Below, in pieces: positions 8,736 to 17,186 of a stretch of 42,133 nt of DNA. Position 1 is the stretch's first letter. The number at the start of each line of letters is the position of its first letter. Under the pieces are notes generated by a model. The model worked only from the letters and a program-made list of their open reading frames with translations. It searched no databases and was not told the DNA's origin. The stretch is from Parcubacteria group bacterium M6-OD1-4 (GTDB lineage: Bacteria; Patescibacteriota; Patescibacteriia; Patescibacteriales; UBA12465): NCBI GenBank assembly GCA_003056205.1, contig LSNS01000003.1, forward strand, positions 1 through 42,133. Direction: 5' to 3'. The position numbers and the translations under genes were made by a program.

Positions 8736-9815
8736 CTACTTAAGTTGTAAACTAGCATCAACCTGAAGATGCTTAAAATCTGTAAATTTACCCTGTTTGA
8801 CCTTGTAAGCAGCGGCAGTGGCAATCATCACGGCATTGTCAGTAGTATATTTTTTATCAGGAATCAAAAAATTTGCTTGCGGAATTTCTTTTTTAATTGC
8901 TTGGGCCATCTGAGTTCGTAATTCTGTATTGGCGCTTACCCCTCCAGAAAGCATAATTGTTTTACTTTTGAATTTTCGTGCTGCTTTAATAGTTTTAGTA
9001 ATTAGAATTTCAATAATTGCTTGTTGATATTCAAAACAATATTCCGGGATTCGTTTTCGCCAATTATGGTCTTTTTGTAGTTGATATAATAAAGCAGTTT
9101 TTAATCCTGAAAAAGAGAAGTCAAAATCTTTAGAATTAATCATCGGGCGGGGAAGAATGATTCGATTTTTTGGAGATGTTTTGGAAGAATTCGATTTATT
9201 ATTTTTTTTCTGATCCAAATTTTTTTGATATTGTTCAGCATACTTGGAAATAATTGGTCCGCCTGGATATTCAAGTCCTAACATCTTAGCTGCTTTATCA
9301 TAGGCTTCACCAGCGGCATCATCACGAGTTTCTCCAATAATTCTAATATTTCTTTTTTTGGTCATTCGTAAGAGAATGGTGTGTCCACCGGAAACAGTTA
9401 AAATTAGTGCCGGAAAAGTGATTGGAGACTGCGGGGCAATAAAATTAGAATAAATATGGCCATCAATATGATTAACCTCAACGATTGACTTGTGCCAAGC
9501 ATAAGCTAGCGTTCGGGCAGTTTCTACTCCAGTTATTAAAGAAGTAATTAAACCTGGGCCTTTAGTTACCCCGATACAATTCAATTGCTTTACTTTAAGA
9601 TGAGCAGCACTTAAAGCCTCATTAATCACTGGTAAAATATTAAGAACATGTTCTCGAGCGGCGACCTCTGGAACGACTCCACCATATTTCTTATGAATTT
9701 CAATTTGCGAAGAAACAATATTAGACAAGACCTGGATCTTTTCGGTCCGTGGATTAAAATTAATGACAGAAGCGGCAGTTTCGTCGCAACTAGTTTCTAT
9801 TCCTAAAATATACAT
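8736..9815 (-). CDS. tsaD: tRNA N6-adenosine threonylcarbamoyltransferase TsaD
   Basis: MYILGIETSCDETAASV, VNHIDGHIYSN, GPGLITSL, LSGGVSANTELR. Confidence 0.97.
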   Translation of the reverse strand: MYILGIETSCDETAASVINFNPRTEKIQVLSNIVSSQIEIHKKYGGVVPEVAAREHVLNILPVINEALSAAHLKVKQLNCIGVTKGPGLITSLITGVETARTLAYAWHKSIVEVNHIDGHIYSNFIAPQSPITFPALILTVSGGHTILLRMTKKRNIRIIGETRDDAAGEAYDKAAKMLGLEYPGGPIISKYAEQYQKNLDQKKNNKSNSSKTSPKNRIILPRPMINSKDFDFSFSGLKTALLYQLQKDHNWRKRIPEYCFEYQQAIIEILITKTIKAARKFKSKTIMLSGGVSANTELRTQMAQAIKKEIPQANFLIPDKKYTTDNAVMIATAAAYKVKQGKFTDFKHLQVDASLQLK

Positions 9816-9888
9816 CTATCTGTATTGTAGAGTATTTTTAAAAAAAAACAAATTTTTTTTAATATTAATTAAATAACTAGTTGGTTGT

Positions 9889-9917
9889 TTGACAGAAAGA
9901 GACTTTATATATAGAAT
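9889..9917 (+). promoter_or_regulatory. Promoter TTGACA-17-TAGAAT upstream of tRNA-Glu
   Basis: TTGACA 9889-9894, TAGAAT 9912-9917. Confidence 0.6.
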
Positions 9918-9969
9918 AAGTTTGAATCTAGTTTTTAGGTTTTTTATTTTTAAAAGTAAGATGATTAAT

Positions 9970-10041
9970 GGTCCCTTCGTCTAGTGGTTAGGACACCAGG
10001 TTTTCATCCTGGCAACAGGGGTTCGATTCCCCTAGGGACTA
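9970..10041 (+). tRNA. tRNA-Glu (anticodon TTC)
   Basis: GGTCCCTTCGTCTAGTGGTTAGGACACCAGGTTTTCATCCTGGCAACAGGGGTTCGATTCCCCTAGGGACTA folds as a cloverleaf. Confidence 0.95.
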
Positions 10042-10047
10042 CAAATC

Positions 10048-10079
10048 ATAAAAGACGTATTGTTCGATACGTCTTTTAT
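10048..10079 (+). terminator. Intrinsic terminator of tRNA-Glu
   Basis: ATAAAAGACGTAT / ATACGTCTTTTAT, 13-bp perfect stem with loop TGTTCG. Confidence 0.8.
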
Positions 10080-10303
10080 TGTGTAACGGTCTTAATTTGG
10101 AAATCAAATAAATTAAAATAAAAAATCTACCAGTAAAAGATGGCTAATTTTTAAAAAAGTATTTGATGAAGGAATTAAGAAAGTTATAAGATATCAGGGT
10201 CTGATGATACCATAAATTTGAAAAAATGACGCAATGATAATAATCTAGAACTGTGAATGTTAATGGATTAAGTTGATGAAGTTAGAAACAAATACTTTAA
10301 TTG

Positions 10304-10327
10304 AAAAGCACCTATAAGGTGCTTTTT
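10304..10327 (+). terminator. Intrinsic terminator
   Basis: AAAAGCACCT-ata-AGGTGCTTTTT. Confidence 0.7.
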
Positions 10328-10365
10328 AAGTAGGGCTAAGATGCCATTAGAAATAATTTCTATTT

Positions 10366-10394
10366 TTGACAGAAAATGATATTTATTATAATAT
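10366..10394 (+). promoter_or_regulatory. Promoter TTGACA-17-TAATAT for the 10441 operon
   Basis: TTGACA 10366-10371, TAATAT 10389-10394, followed by SD AGGAGG before ATG 10441. Confidence 0.75.
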
Positions 10395-10440
10395 ACTATT
10401 AGCAGAAAATAAGTTGTTCTTTTAAAAAGGAGGAGGCGTC

Positions 10441-10698
10441 ATGACTAAAAAAAATAAAGAATTTGTTATTAAGGTACTTTGTGCTAATTGTGGCACTATA
10501 TTGTATAAGTACAAAAAAGAAGGAGCTGGTTTTTTGGTTAAATGTTATGTTGACGGCATTTTAAAAGATTATACGCGAAAAGATCTTAAATGTCCTAAAT
10601 GTAATCAGCAATTTGCCAGATTGGCCAGATATCATAATCGTCCTGCACATAAAATTATTCATGGTAAAGTTATCGTGAAGGGGCATTGTGGTCAGTAA
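10441..10698 (+). CDS. Small zinc-ribbon-like protein (CxxC...CxxC)
   Basis: CANCGTILYKYKKEG...LKCPKCNQQFARLARYHNRPAHK; strong SD AAGGAGGAGG. Confidence 0.7.
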   Translation: MTKKNKEFVIKVLCANCGTILYKYKKEGAGFLVKCYVDGILKDYTRKDLKCPKCNQQFARLARYHNRPAHKIIHGKVIVKGHCGQ

Positions 10699-10757
10699 AT
10701 GCGAGGGGAGAGAAAAAGTTTCTTACCCTCGTATTATTTTTATTAAAACTAAAAATT

Positions 10758-11819
10758 ATGGAAATTTCTTATAAAATTAAACAAAAAAAAGAAGATTTTA
10801 TTGTTAATGAGATTTCATTGCAACCAAATTTTTACCCTCGTTGTAAGTCAAATTTTTCTTATCTTTGGATAGAAAAGAGAGGGATGACTACTTTCGATGC
10901 TTTAAATAAAATACTGGAAGCTTTTAATTTAAATATAGGTGATGCTGTGGCTCAAGGGCTAAAAGATGAAGATGGTGTTACCAGTCAATTAATATCTGTT
11001 CCAAAAATAATTTTTAAAAGAGATTTAAAGTTATTTAATAAAAACTTTACTTTAAATAATTATAAATTGCAGATAAAAAATATTGTTGGTTATGGGTTAA
11101 ATTCTTTAGTTCCTAGATCGTTGCATGGTAATAGTTTCCAATTAATTATTAGAGATTTAAATAAAAAGCACGCTGAAGCATTTTATAATTATTGTATTAA
11201 CCAGCGGTTTATTAGTTTTTTTAATTATTATGATAATCAAAGATTCGGTATTGTCGGTGGTCCATATAATACTCATTTAATCGGCAGAGCAATTATTAAT
11301 AATCAATGGGTTACCGCTTATAAAGAATTTAGTAAATCTCGGAATAGTGGACTAAGTAATATCAAAAAACCAATAAAAATGGATTATTCTCATTGTAAAA
11401 AATTTTTTACACAAATAAATTTTGCCAAGGTTCGTTTTTTTATTTCTTCTTATAATAGTTATTTATGGAATAAAGAAGCTAGCGCTTACATAAGCAAGAC
11501 AGTGAATACCTCACAATATTCATTTTCAAAGATTGGCCTCTTACCTTTAGTTAAAGGTAATATTTTTAAAGTTTATAATATTTTGTCAATTAAGGGTTAT
11601 GAAATTAATAAAAATACATACCGAATTTCCCCTAAAGAATTTATGCGTAATTTATTTATTACCACTACTATTTTCCCGACAAGCATTAAGCGAGATGACT
11701 TAAATAATAACAAATACAAAGTAGAAATTTCTTTTTTTCTTCCGACAGGATGTTACGCAACAATGTTAATAAAACAAATTTTTATAAAATTAAATAACAG
11801 TTTATGCCTGGAAAAATAA
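10758..11819 (+). CDS. truD: TruD-family tRNA pseudouridine synthase
   Basis: GLKDEDGVTSQ (TruD catalytic Asp motif GxKDxxAxTxQ) and FFNYYDNQRFG (NYFGxQRFG). Start at ATG 10758 preferred over 10686. Confidence 0.82.
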   Translation: MEISYKIKQKKEDFIVNEISLQPNFYPRCKSNFSYLWIEKRGMTTFDALNKILEAFNLNIGDAVAQGLKDEDGVTSQLISVPKIIFKRDLKLFNKNFTLNNYKLQIKNIVGYGLNSLVPRSLHGNSFQLIIRDLNKKHAEAFYNYCINQRFISFFNYYDNQRFGIVGGPYNTHLIGRAIINNQWVTAYKEFSKSRNSGLSNIKKPIKMDYSHCKKFFTQINFAKVRFFISSYNSYLWNKEASAYISKTVNTSQYSFSKIGLLPLVKGNIFKVYNILSIKGYEINKNTYRISPKEFMRNLFITTTIFPTSIKRDDLNNNKYKVEISFFLPTGCYATMLIKQIFIKLNNSLCLEK

Positions 11820-12427
11820 TCGCACTTGTTGGGCCCTCTGGAGTGGGAAAAAATTATGCTAAGCAAGCCATTAAAAAACAATTTCCTCTATTGCTCGAGT
11901 TAACAGTTTATACTACAAGACCCAAACGACCCTCAGATGGCTTAGATAGGAAAACCGATATTGCTACTGAGGATTTTTTAAAAATGAAAAAAGATAGTCA
12001 ACTCATTGCTACTCACCAGCCATTTGGAACTCAAGGTGATTGGTATGGGTTTTCTCAAAAACAAATTGATGAAATGCTGATTAATAATAAAATAATTTTA
12101 ACAGAAATTCATCCAGACAACATCCCTTTATTTAAAAAATTATATAGTGACCAAGTTTTTATTATTGCTTTAATAGCGAAAAATGAATATTTAAAATATA
12201 ATTTAAAATTAAGAAATTCTGAAAAAGAGACCGATAAGACATTAAGATTAAATAGAGCAGCCCAGGAAATAGAAAGTATTAGGAAAATGCAAAAAGAAAA
12301 ATTAATTAATAGTCTATTGGAGATTAATTGGAATAATAGAGATAAACTTTCAGAGCTAGTAGTTAATGAAGTGATGCAAGAGATTAGACCGTTGATTGAA
12401 CAAGAAAATAAATTAAAATTTAAATAG
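11804..12427 (+). CDS. Guanylate-kinase-like NMP kinase-fold protein
   Basis: P-loop-like GPSGVGKN, YTTRPKRPSDGLD, GDWYGF; overlaps the truD stop by 16 nt. Confidence 0.75.
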   Translation: MPGKIIALVGPSGVGKNYAKQAIKKQFPLLLELTVYTTRPKRPSDGLDRKTDIATEDFLKMKKDSQLIATHQPFGTQGDWYGFSQKQIDEMLINNKIILTEIHPDNIPLFKKLYSDQVFIIALIAKNEYLKYNLKLRNSEKETDKTLRLNRAAQEIESIRKMQKEKLINSLLEINWNNRDKLSELVVNEVMQEIRPLIEQENKLKFK

Positions 12428-12434
12428 ATACTTT

Positions 12435-13568
12435 ATGTCTAAATTATCGTGTAAAATATTGGGAACAACCTTTTCAAATCCTATTTGGCTAGGATCGGGA
12501 ACTATTTCAGATAATAAAGAAAGGGTTGATAAACTTTTAAAATCAAAAGCGGGAGCTATAATACCACGGACTACTAGATTTAAATATGCACCTGGCAGAA
12601 AAGCTCACCCTTCATATCATCTGGATATTAATATAGATGAAAAATGGATCAGAAATTGTGAATGGACGGGAAATTTAATAAATTATTGGCAATCATATCT
12701 AAAAGAACTCTCTAAATCAAAAAAGATTATTATGTCGGTTTCTGGTCGTGATATAAGCAATTGTTTGAAAGTTTGCAAAATAATTGATAAATATAATTTT
12801 CCATTTATAGAAATAAATATAAGTTGTGCTCACAGTAATGAAATTAATGGGTTTATCACAAGAAATTCTAAACACATTTCTACTTTAGTTAAAATTCTTA
12901 AGAAAAATATTAAAACTCCAATTGCCTTAAAGCTTGGTCATTCAGACTTTATTGTCAGTTTGGCAAAAATTGCCGAAGAATCTGGGATAGATGCAATTGT
13001 TGCTATTAATACTTATGGCCCCGTGATTGATTTTGATATAAGTACTGGTTGTCCTAAATTAACTTTAGGCATCGGCAACGGGAAAGGTGGATTATCTGGT
13101 AAAACTATTTTTCATATTGCATTAACTGATGTAGTTGATCTAAGCCAAAATTTAAATATACCGATTATTGCCTGCGGTGGCATCACAAAACCTGAAGATG
13201 CTATTAAGATGATTATGGCTGGGGCAAGCGCAGTACAAATATATTCAGCCGTTCATTTAGCTGGTCGTCAAGGAATTAAATTTCTAAATAAGTTTATTTT
13301 AGATTTTAACACCTGGTTAGATAAATACAAATATGAAGATATTAATGATTTAAAAGGTATGCTATTGCCATTATTATCCCGCCCTCATCACATGGGTCCC
13401 ATTATACCAAAATATAATCAACGTCTTTGTATTCAATGCCAAGCCTGTGTTAATATCTGTTTAGAAGGTGCTATTAGTCTTTTAGATAATAAAATAGTCA
13501 TTAACAAAAATAAATGTATTAGTTGTGGAGCTTGTGTATCGGTTTGCCCCACGAAAGCTTTAAAATAA
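12435..13568 (+). CDS. Dihydroorotate/dihydropyrimidine dehydrogenase (PreA-like) with C-terminal 2x[4Fe-4S] ferredoxin domain
   Basis: DHOD-type TIM barrel EINISCAHSN, IACGGITKPEDAIKMIMAGASAVQIYSA; CIQCQACVNIC and CISCGACVSVCP. Confidence 0.85.
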   Translation: MSKLSCKILGTTFSNPIWLGSGTISDNKERVDKLLKSKAGAIIPRTTRFKYAPGRKAHPSYHLDINIDEKWIRNCEWTGNLINYWQSYLKELSKSKKIIMSVSGRDISNCLKVCKIIDKYNFPFIEINISCAHSNEINGFITRNSKHISTLVKILKKNIKTPIALKLGHSDFIVSLAKIAEESGIDAIVAINTYGPVIDFDISTGCPKLTLGIGNGKGGLSGKTIFHIALTDVVDLSQNLNIPIIACGGITKPEDAIKMIMAGASAVQIYSAVHLAGRQGIKFLNKFILDFNTWLDKYKYEDINDLKGMLLPLLSRPHHMGPIIPKYNQRLCIQCQACVNICLEGAISLLDNKIVINKNKCISCGACVSVCPTKALK

Positions 13569-13572
13569 ATAT

Positions 13573-14121
13573 ATGGAAATTGAAATTAGGGCCCAAATTA
13601 ATAATTCTCAGGATATTGAAAAAAAGATTATCGAGTTAGGTGCGAAGTTATTAGGAAAAAAGAAACAGATTGATGAATATTTTGGAGAAATTAATTTATA
13701 TAAAAAATTAGGGTATTCTTTTTTAATGCGAGTTCGGACTGAAGGAGACCAGAAATTTATAACCTATAAAGGCGCTCAATTAAAAAAAGATGGAGTTTGG
13801 GAGGAGTATGAGTTGGCGATAGATAATTCCGAAAAAGCAATTAAAATGTTTCAGGCGATGGGTCTTGAGAGAGTTATCGTCGTTCATAAATATCGGAAAG
13901 AGTATCGTTTGAATGATTTAACGATTTGTCTAGATCATTTAGAAAGTCTCGGTGAGTTTATTGAAATAGAATCTTTACAAAAGAAAGATATCAACAAGAA
14001 TGTTCTAAAAGATTTTTTGCAAAAATTAAATATCCCAGAAGACCAAATTATTCACCAAGGCTACGTGACCATGTTGTTGTCTAAGAACAAGACAGTCTTT
14101 TCAAAATATATCATTAATTAA
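13573..14121 (+). CDS. CYTH-domain protein (class IV adenylate cyclase / triphosphatase superfamily)
   Basis: EIEIRA (ExExK-like), RVRTEGDQKFITYKG, EYELAIDN, KYRKEYRL, CLDHLESLGEFIEIE. Confidence 0.85.
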   Translation: MEIEIRAQINNSQDIEKKIIELGAKLLGKKKQIDEYFGEINLYKKLGYSFLMRVRTEGDQKFITYKGAQLKKDGVWEEYELAIDNSEKAIKMFQAMGLERVIVVHKYRKEYRLNDLTICLDHLESLGEFIEIESLQKKDINKNVLKDFLQKLNIPEDQIIHQGYVTMLLSKNKTVFSKYIIN

Positions 14122-14213
14122 CTTTAATGGTTTAAATTATTTGAAAAATATAGTAGTTAGATTAAAGAGAGAAAATTAATTGTTGTCTTTGTTTATTTAG
14201 CTATGAATATTAG

Positions 14214-14312
14214 ATTTTTCTTGTATTAAATCGTCAACGAGTAATTTTATTTGGGCGACCAGGAAAATCAGTTGGTTCCGAAGCCTATATTTTAGGAACT
14301 TGGAAAAAATAG
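14214..14312 (+). pseudogene. Possible 3' remnant of a second Trm11-like methyltransferase gene
   Basis: Reads IFLVLNRQRVILFGRPGKSVGSEAYILGTWKK*, resembling the C-terminus of the 5543..6727 product (KNQRPSIIYGRPGQKVFREVVVLEKI*); no upstream ORF. Confidence 0.4.
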
Positions 14313-14386
14313 ATTTCTTTATTTCTAAATATTTTGTATACTATTTAATATTAATTATCTTAAGTTTTATTTAAATTTTTAAAATT

Positions 14387-14944
14387 ATGACTAATGTTTT
14401 TATTATCCACGGAGCCTATGGCGATCCAGAAGAAAACTGGTTCCCCTGGTTAAAATCTCAACTTGAAAAATTGAATTGTCGAGTTTTTGTTCCTCAGTTT
14501 CCCAGTCCTAAAAAACAAACTTTAGATAATTGGTTTAAAATTTTTAAGCCGTATCAACAGTATTTAAATCGAGATACAATTATTATTGGCCATAGTCTTG
14601 GTCCAGCATTTTTGTTAAGTATTTTAGAAAAATTAAATCAACCAATTAAAGCTGCCTTTTTCATTTCTGGTTTTGTGGGTTTATTAGGTAATAAAGATTT
14701 TGATAAAATTAATAAAACTTTTGTTGATAAAGAATTCCATTGGCAGAAGATTAAACAAAATTGTCCTAAATTTCTTATTTTCCATTCTGATAATGACCCC
14801 TATGTTCCTCTAGAAAAAGCTGAGCAATTGGCTAAGATTTTAGGGGTAGAAGTAATTATTGTTAAGAATGCTGGGCATTTTAACGAAGAAGCTCGTTATA
14901 ATAAATTTGCTTTACTTCTGAAAAAAATTAAAGATGAACTTTAA
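14387..14944 (+). CDS. RBBP9/YdeN-family serine hydrolase (alpha/beta hydrolase)
   Basis: IHGAYGDPEENWFPWL, nucleophile GHSLGPAF, DNDPYVP, GHFNEEA. Confidence 0.88.
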   Translation: MTNVFIIHGAYGDPEENWFPWLKSQLEKLNCRVFVPQFPSPKKQTLDNWFKIFKPYQQYLNRDTIIIGHSLGPAFLLSILEKLNQPIKAAFFISGFVGLLGNKDFDKINKTFVDKEFHWQKIKQNCPKFLIFHSDNDPYVPLEKAEQLAKILGVEVIIVKNAGHFNEEARYNKFALLLKKIKDEL

Positions 14945-15095
14945 TATCAAGTTAGTGATAGTCTAGCAAAGATTTAATCTCTAGGATCTGAATCATGAAA
15001 GTTGAAGGACCTTCATTATCTTATTAGTAGTTTTTTACTATTAATCAAACGGTTTATTTTGTGATACTTAATTATTATTAAAAATAAAATTTAAC

Positions 15096-16379
15096 ATGAG
15101 TCAAAAAATAGGTTTAAAAGAAGCAATTTCCATTGGCATTGGTGGAATGGTTGGCGGCGGGATTTTTGCTGTTCTCGGATTAGCGGTTTCCTTAGGAAAA
15201 GGAGGAACTCCGGTCTCTTTTTTGATTGCCGGTATTATTGCTTTAATTACTTCTTATAGTTATGTTAAATTATCCTTAGCTTATCCAGACCGTGGCGGAA
15301 CAGTGAAATTTATTAATAAAGGTTTTGGACGGGGAATTTTTAGTGGGGGCATCAATAATCTATTATGGGTGAGTTATATTATTATGTTGGCCCTGTATGC
15401 TTCAGCATTTGGTTATTATGCTCCCAATCTATTACCATTGACTGGTAGTCGGATTATAGATTTCCATATTTATTTGAGTGCGATTGTTATTTTTGCTTCA
15501 GTTATTAATTATTATAGTATTAAAGTTGTCGGTCAAATAGAATCTTATGCGGTTCTAATTAAGTTAATTATCTTAGTCTCTTTTGCCTTTATTGGTATTT
15601 ATGGTTTAGTTGGTAATCCTAATCTCAGTCAATTAGCAATTGGTAATTGGGAATCACCTTTGCAACTTCTAACGGCTGGAATGGTAATTTTTGTCGCTTA
15701 TGAAGGATTTGAGTTAATTGCTAATGCCGTTCCCGATATTATCAATCCTCGTCGTAATGTTGCCAAAGCTTATTATTATTCCGTAATTTTTGTTATTATT
15801 CTCTATATTGTAATTGCTTTTATTACCGTTGGTTCACTTCCTTTTAGTGAAATTGCAGTTGCTAAAGACTATGTTTTAGCTGAAGCTGCACGGCCCTTAC
15901 TAGGCAGAACGGGTTTTATAGTCATCACCATTGCCGCTCTCATCTCAACTTTTTCAGCTATCAATGCTTCTTTATATGGCGGGAGCCGAGTGAGCTATGA
16001 AATTTCCGAAGATGATGAGTTGCCGCATGAATTGACTAGCAAGCTTTGGAATCAACCGATTGGTTTATTTCTTACTGCATTAGCGACTCTTATTTTAGCT
16101 AATACTCTCAATTTAGAAAGTATCTCAACGGTGGGGAGCGTCGGATTCCTCCTAATCTTTGCCATGGTTAATTATGTTGGTTTGAAGTTATCAAAAAAGA
16201 TTCAAGGTCGAAAATCAATTCCGTTTTTGGGCTTTATCTTATCTTCAATTGCAGCCATCGTGCTCCTCATCCAACAATATTCAGCGAATCGTATTGGAGT
16301 TTTGGTCGCTGGAGGAATAATCTTCTTTTGTTTTGTATTAGAATTTATTTATAAGAAACGTAAATCACTAGTATTATAA
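15096..16379 (+). CDS. APC-superfamily amino acid permease
   Basis: ~12 TM segments; N-terminal SIGIGGMVGGGIFAVLG. Confidence 0.9.
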   Translation: MSQKIGLKEAISIGIGGMVGGGIFAVLGLAVSLGKGGTPVSFLIAGIIALITSYSYVKLSLAYPDRGGTVKFINKGFGRGIFSGGINNLLWVSYIIMLALYASAFGYYAPNLLPLTGSRIIDFHIYLSAIVIFASVINYYSIKVVGQIESYAVLIKLIILVSFAFIGIYGLVGNPNLSQLAIGNWESPLQLLTAGMVIFVAYEGFELIANAVPDIINPRRNVAKAYYYSVIFVIILYIVIAFITVGSLPFSEIAVAKDYVLAEAARPLLGRTGFIVITIAALISTFSAINASLYGGSRVSYEISEDDELPHELTSKLWNQPIGLFLTALATLILANTLNLESISTVGSVGFLLIFAMVNYVGLKLSKKIQGRKSIPFLGFILSSIAAIVLLIQQYSANRIGVLVAGGIIFFCFVLEFIYKKRKSLVL

Positions 16380-16382
16380 ATT

Positions 16383-17141
16383 ATGAGTCGACTTTTACAT
16401 CCGCATCATAGTCCAGTTTTAAAGGATAAAAAAAAGTCCGATGAGTTTTTATTTGCTTTTCAGCAAGCTCTTAAATATTTTCCAGAACTAGCGAGTAAAC
16501 AAGTTTTTATTTATCAGACTTCTTTTTTTGGGATTCAACATGCTTCTCGGGCCTACCCGCCACTACTTATTCCTGGCCATTTAAAATCTAGGTGGATTTA
16601 CCCGATTGTTATTAATAAACGGCAGGAAATTAAAACATTTTTAAAAACTTTATCCGAAGAACAGAAAATTGGTCTGATTGCTCATGAATTATCTCATACT
16701 CTCGCTTATTCTCGCTTGTCTACTCTCGGTGTTCTACTGTTTGCAATGAAATATGCGATTAGCAAAGAGTTTGTGCGAAAGATTGAGCGAGAGACTGATT
16801 TGCGAGTTATTAAAAGAGGGGCGGGAAAATTTTTGTTTTTAGAACGAATTGCTGTATTTAAATTCCGGGAGAATAAGCCTTACCCAGAAACTGAAGATAC
16901 TTATATTAGTCCAGTGAAGATTTTAGCAAATTTAAAAAAATATCCCAATTTATATCATGTGCAAGATTTAAGAATTTGTGCTCAACAATTACAGCCACTT
17001 ATTAAAGACATTAAATCTAGTCGTTTACCGTTTCGGATATCAACTTCTCGAAAGATTAAACATAGCTTAAAAACTATTATCGCTTTTTTCCCTGAAGTTT
17101 TTAAAACACTTTATTTAGTTTTAATAAAAAAACCTAAATAA
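16383..17141 (+). CDS. Putative zinc metallopeptidase (HExxH)
   Basis: IGLIAHELSHTLAYSRLST, with downstream ERETD as possible third ligand. Confidence 0.6.
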   Translation: MSRLLHPHHSPVLKDKKKSDEFLFAFQQALKYFPELASKQVFIYQTSFFGIQHASRAYPPLLIPGHLKSRWIYPIVINKRQEIKTFLKTLSEEQKIGLIAHELSHTLAYSRLSTLGVLLFAMKYAISKEFVRKIERETDLRVIKRGAGKFLFLERIAVFKFRENKPYPETEDTYISPVKILANLKKYPNLYHVQDLRICAQQLQPLIKDIKSSRLPFRISTSRKIKHSLKTIIAFFPEVFKTLYLVLIKKPK

Positions 17142-17150
17142 ATTTAGGTT
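17131..17150 (-). terminator. Intrinsic terminator of the minus-strand 17187-19558 gene group
   Basis: AACCTAAA-TAAA-TTTAGGTT; T-tract follows only on the minus strand; overlaps the 3' end of the 16383..17141 CDS. Confidence 0.6.
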
Positions 17151-17186
17151 GAAAAAAATCTTCAGGATTATTTTTTTTATTCAAAG

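Noticed and set aside
10686-10757. N-terminal extension of truD in the ORF track (MWSVNARGEKKFLTLVLFLLKLK)
   Set aside because: Overlaps the upstream gene and lacks TruD similarity; ATG 10758 fits better.
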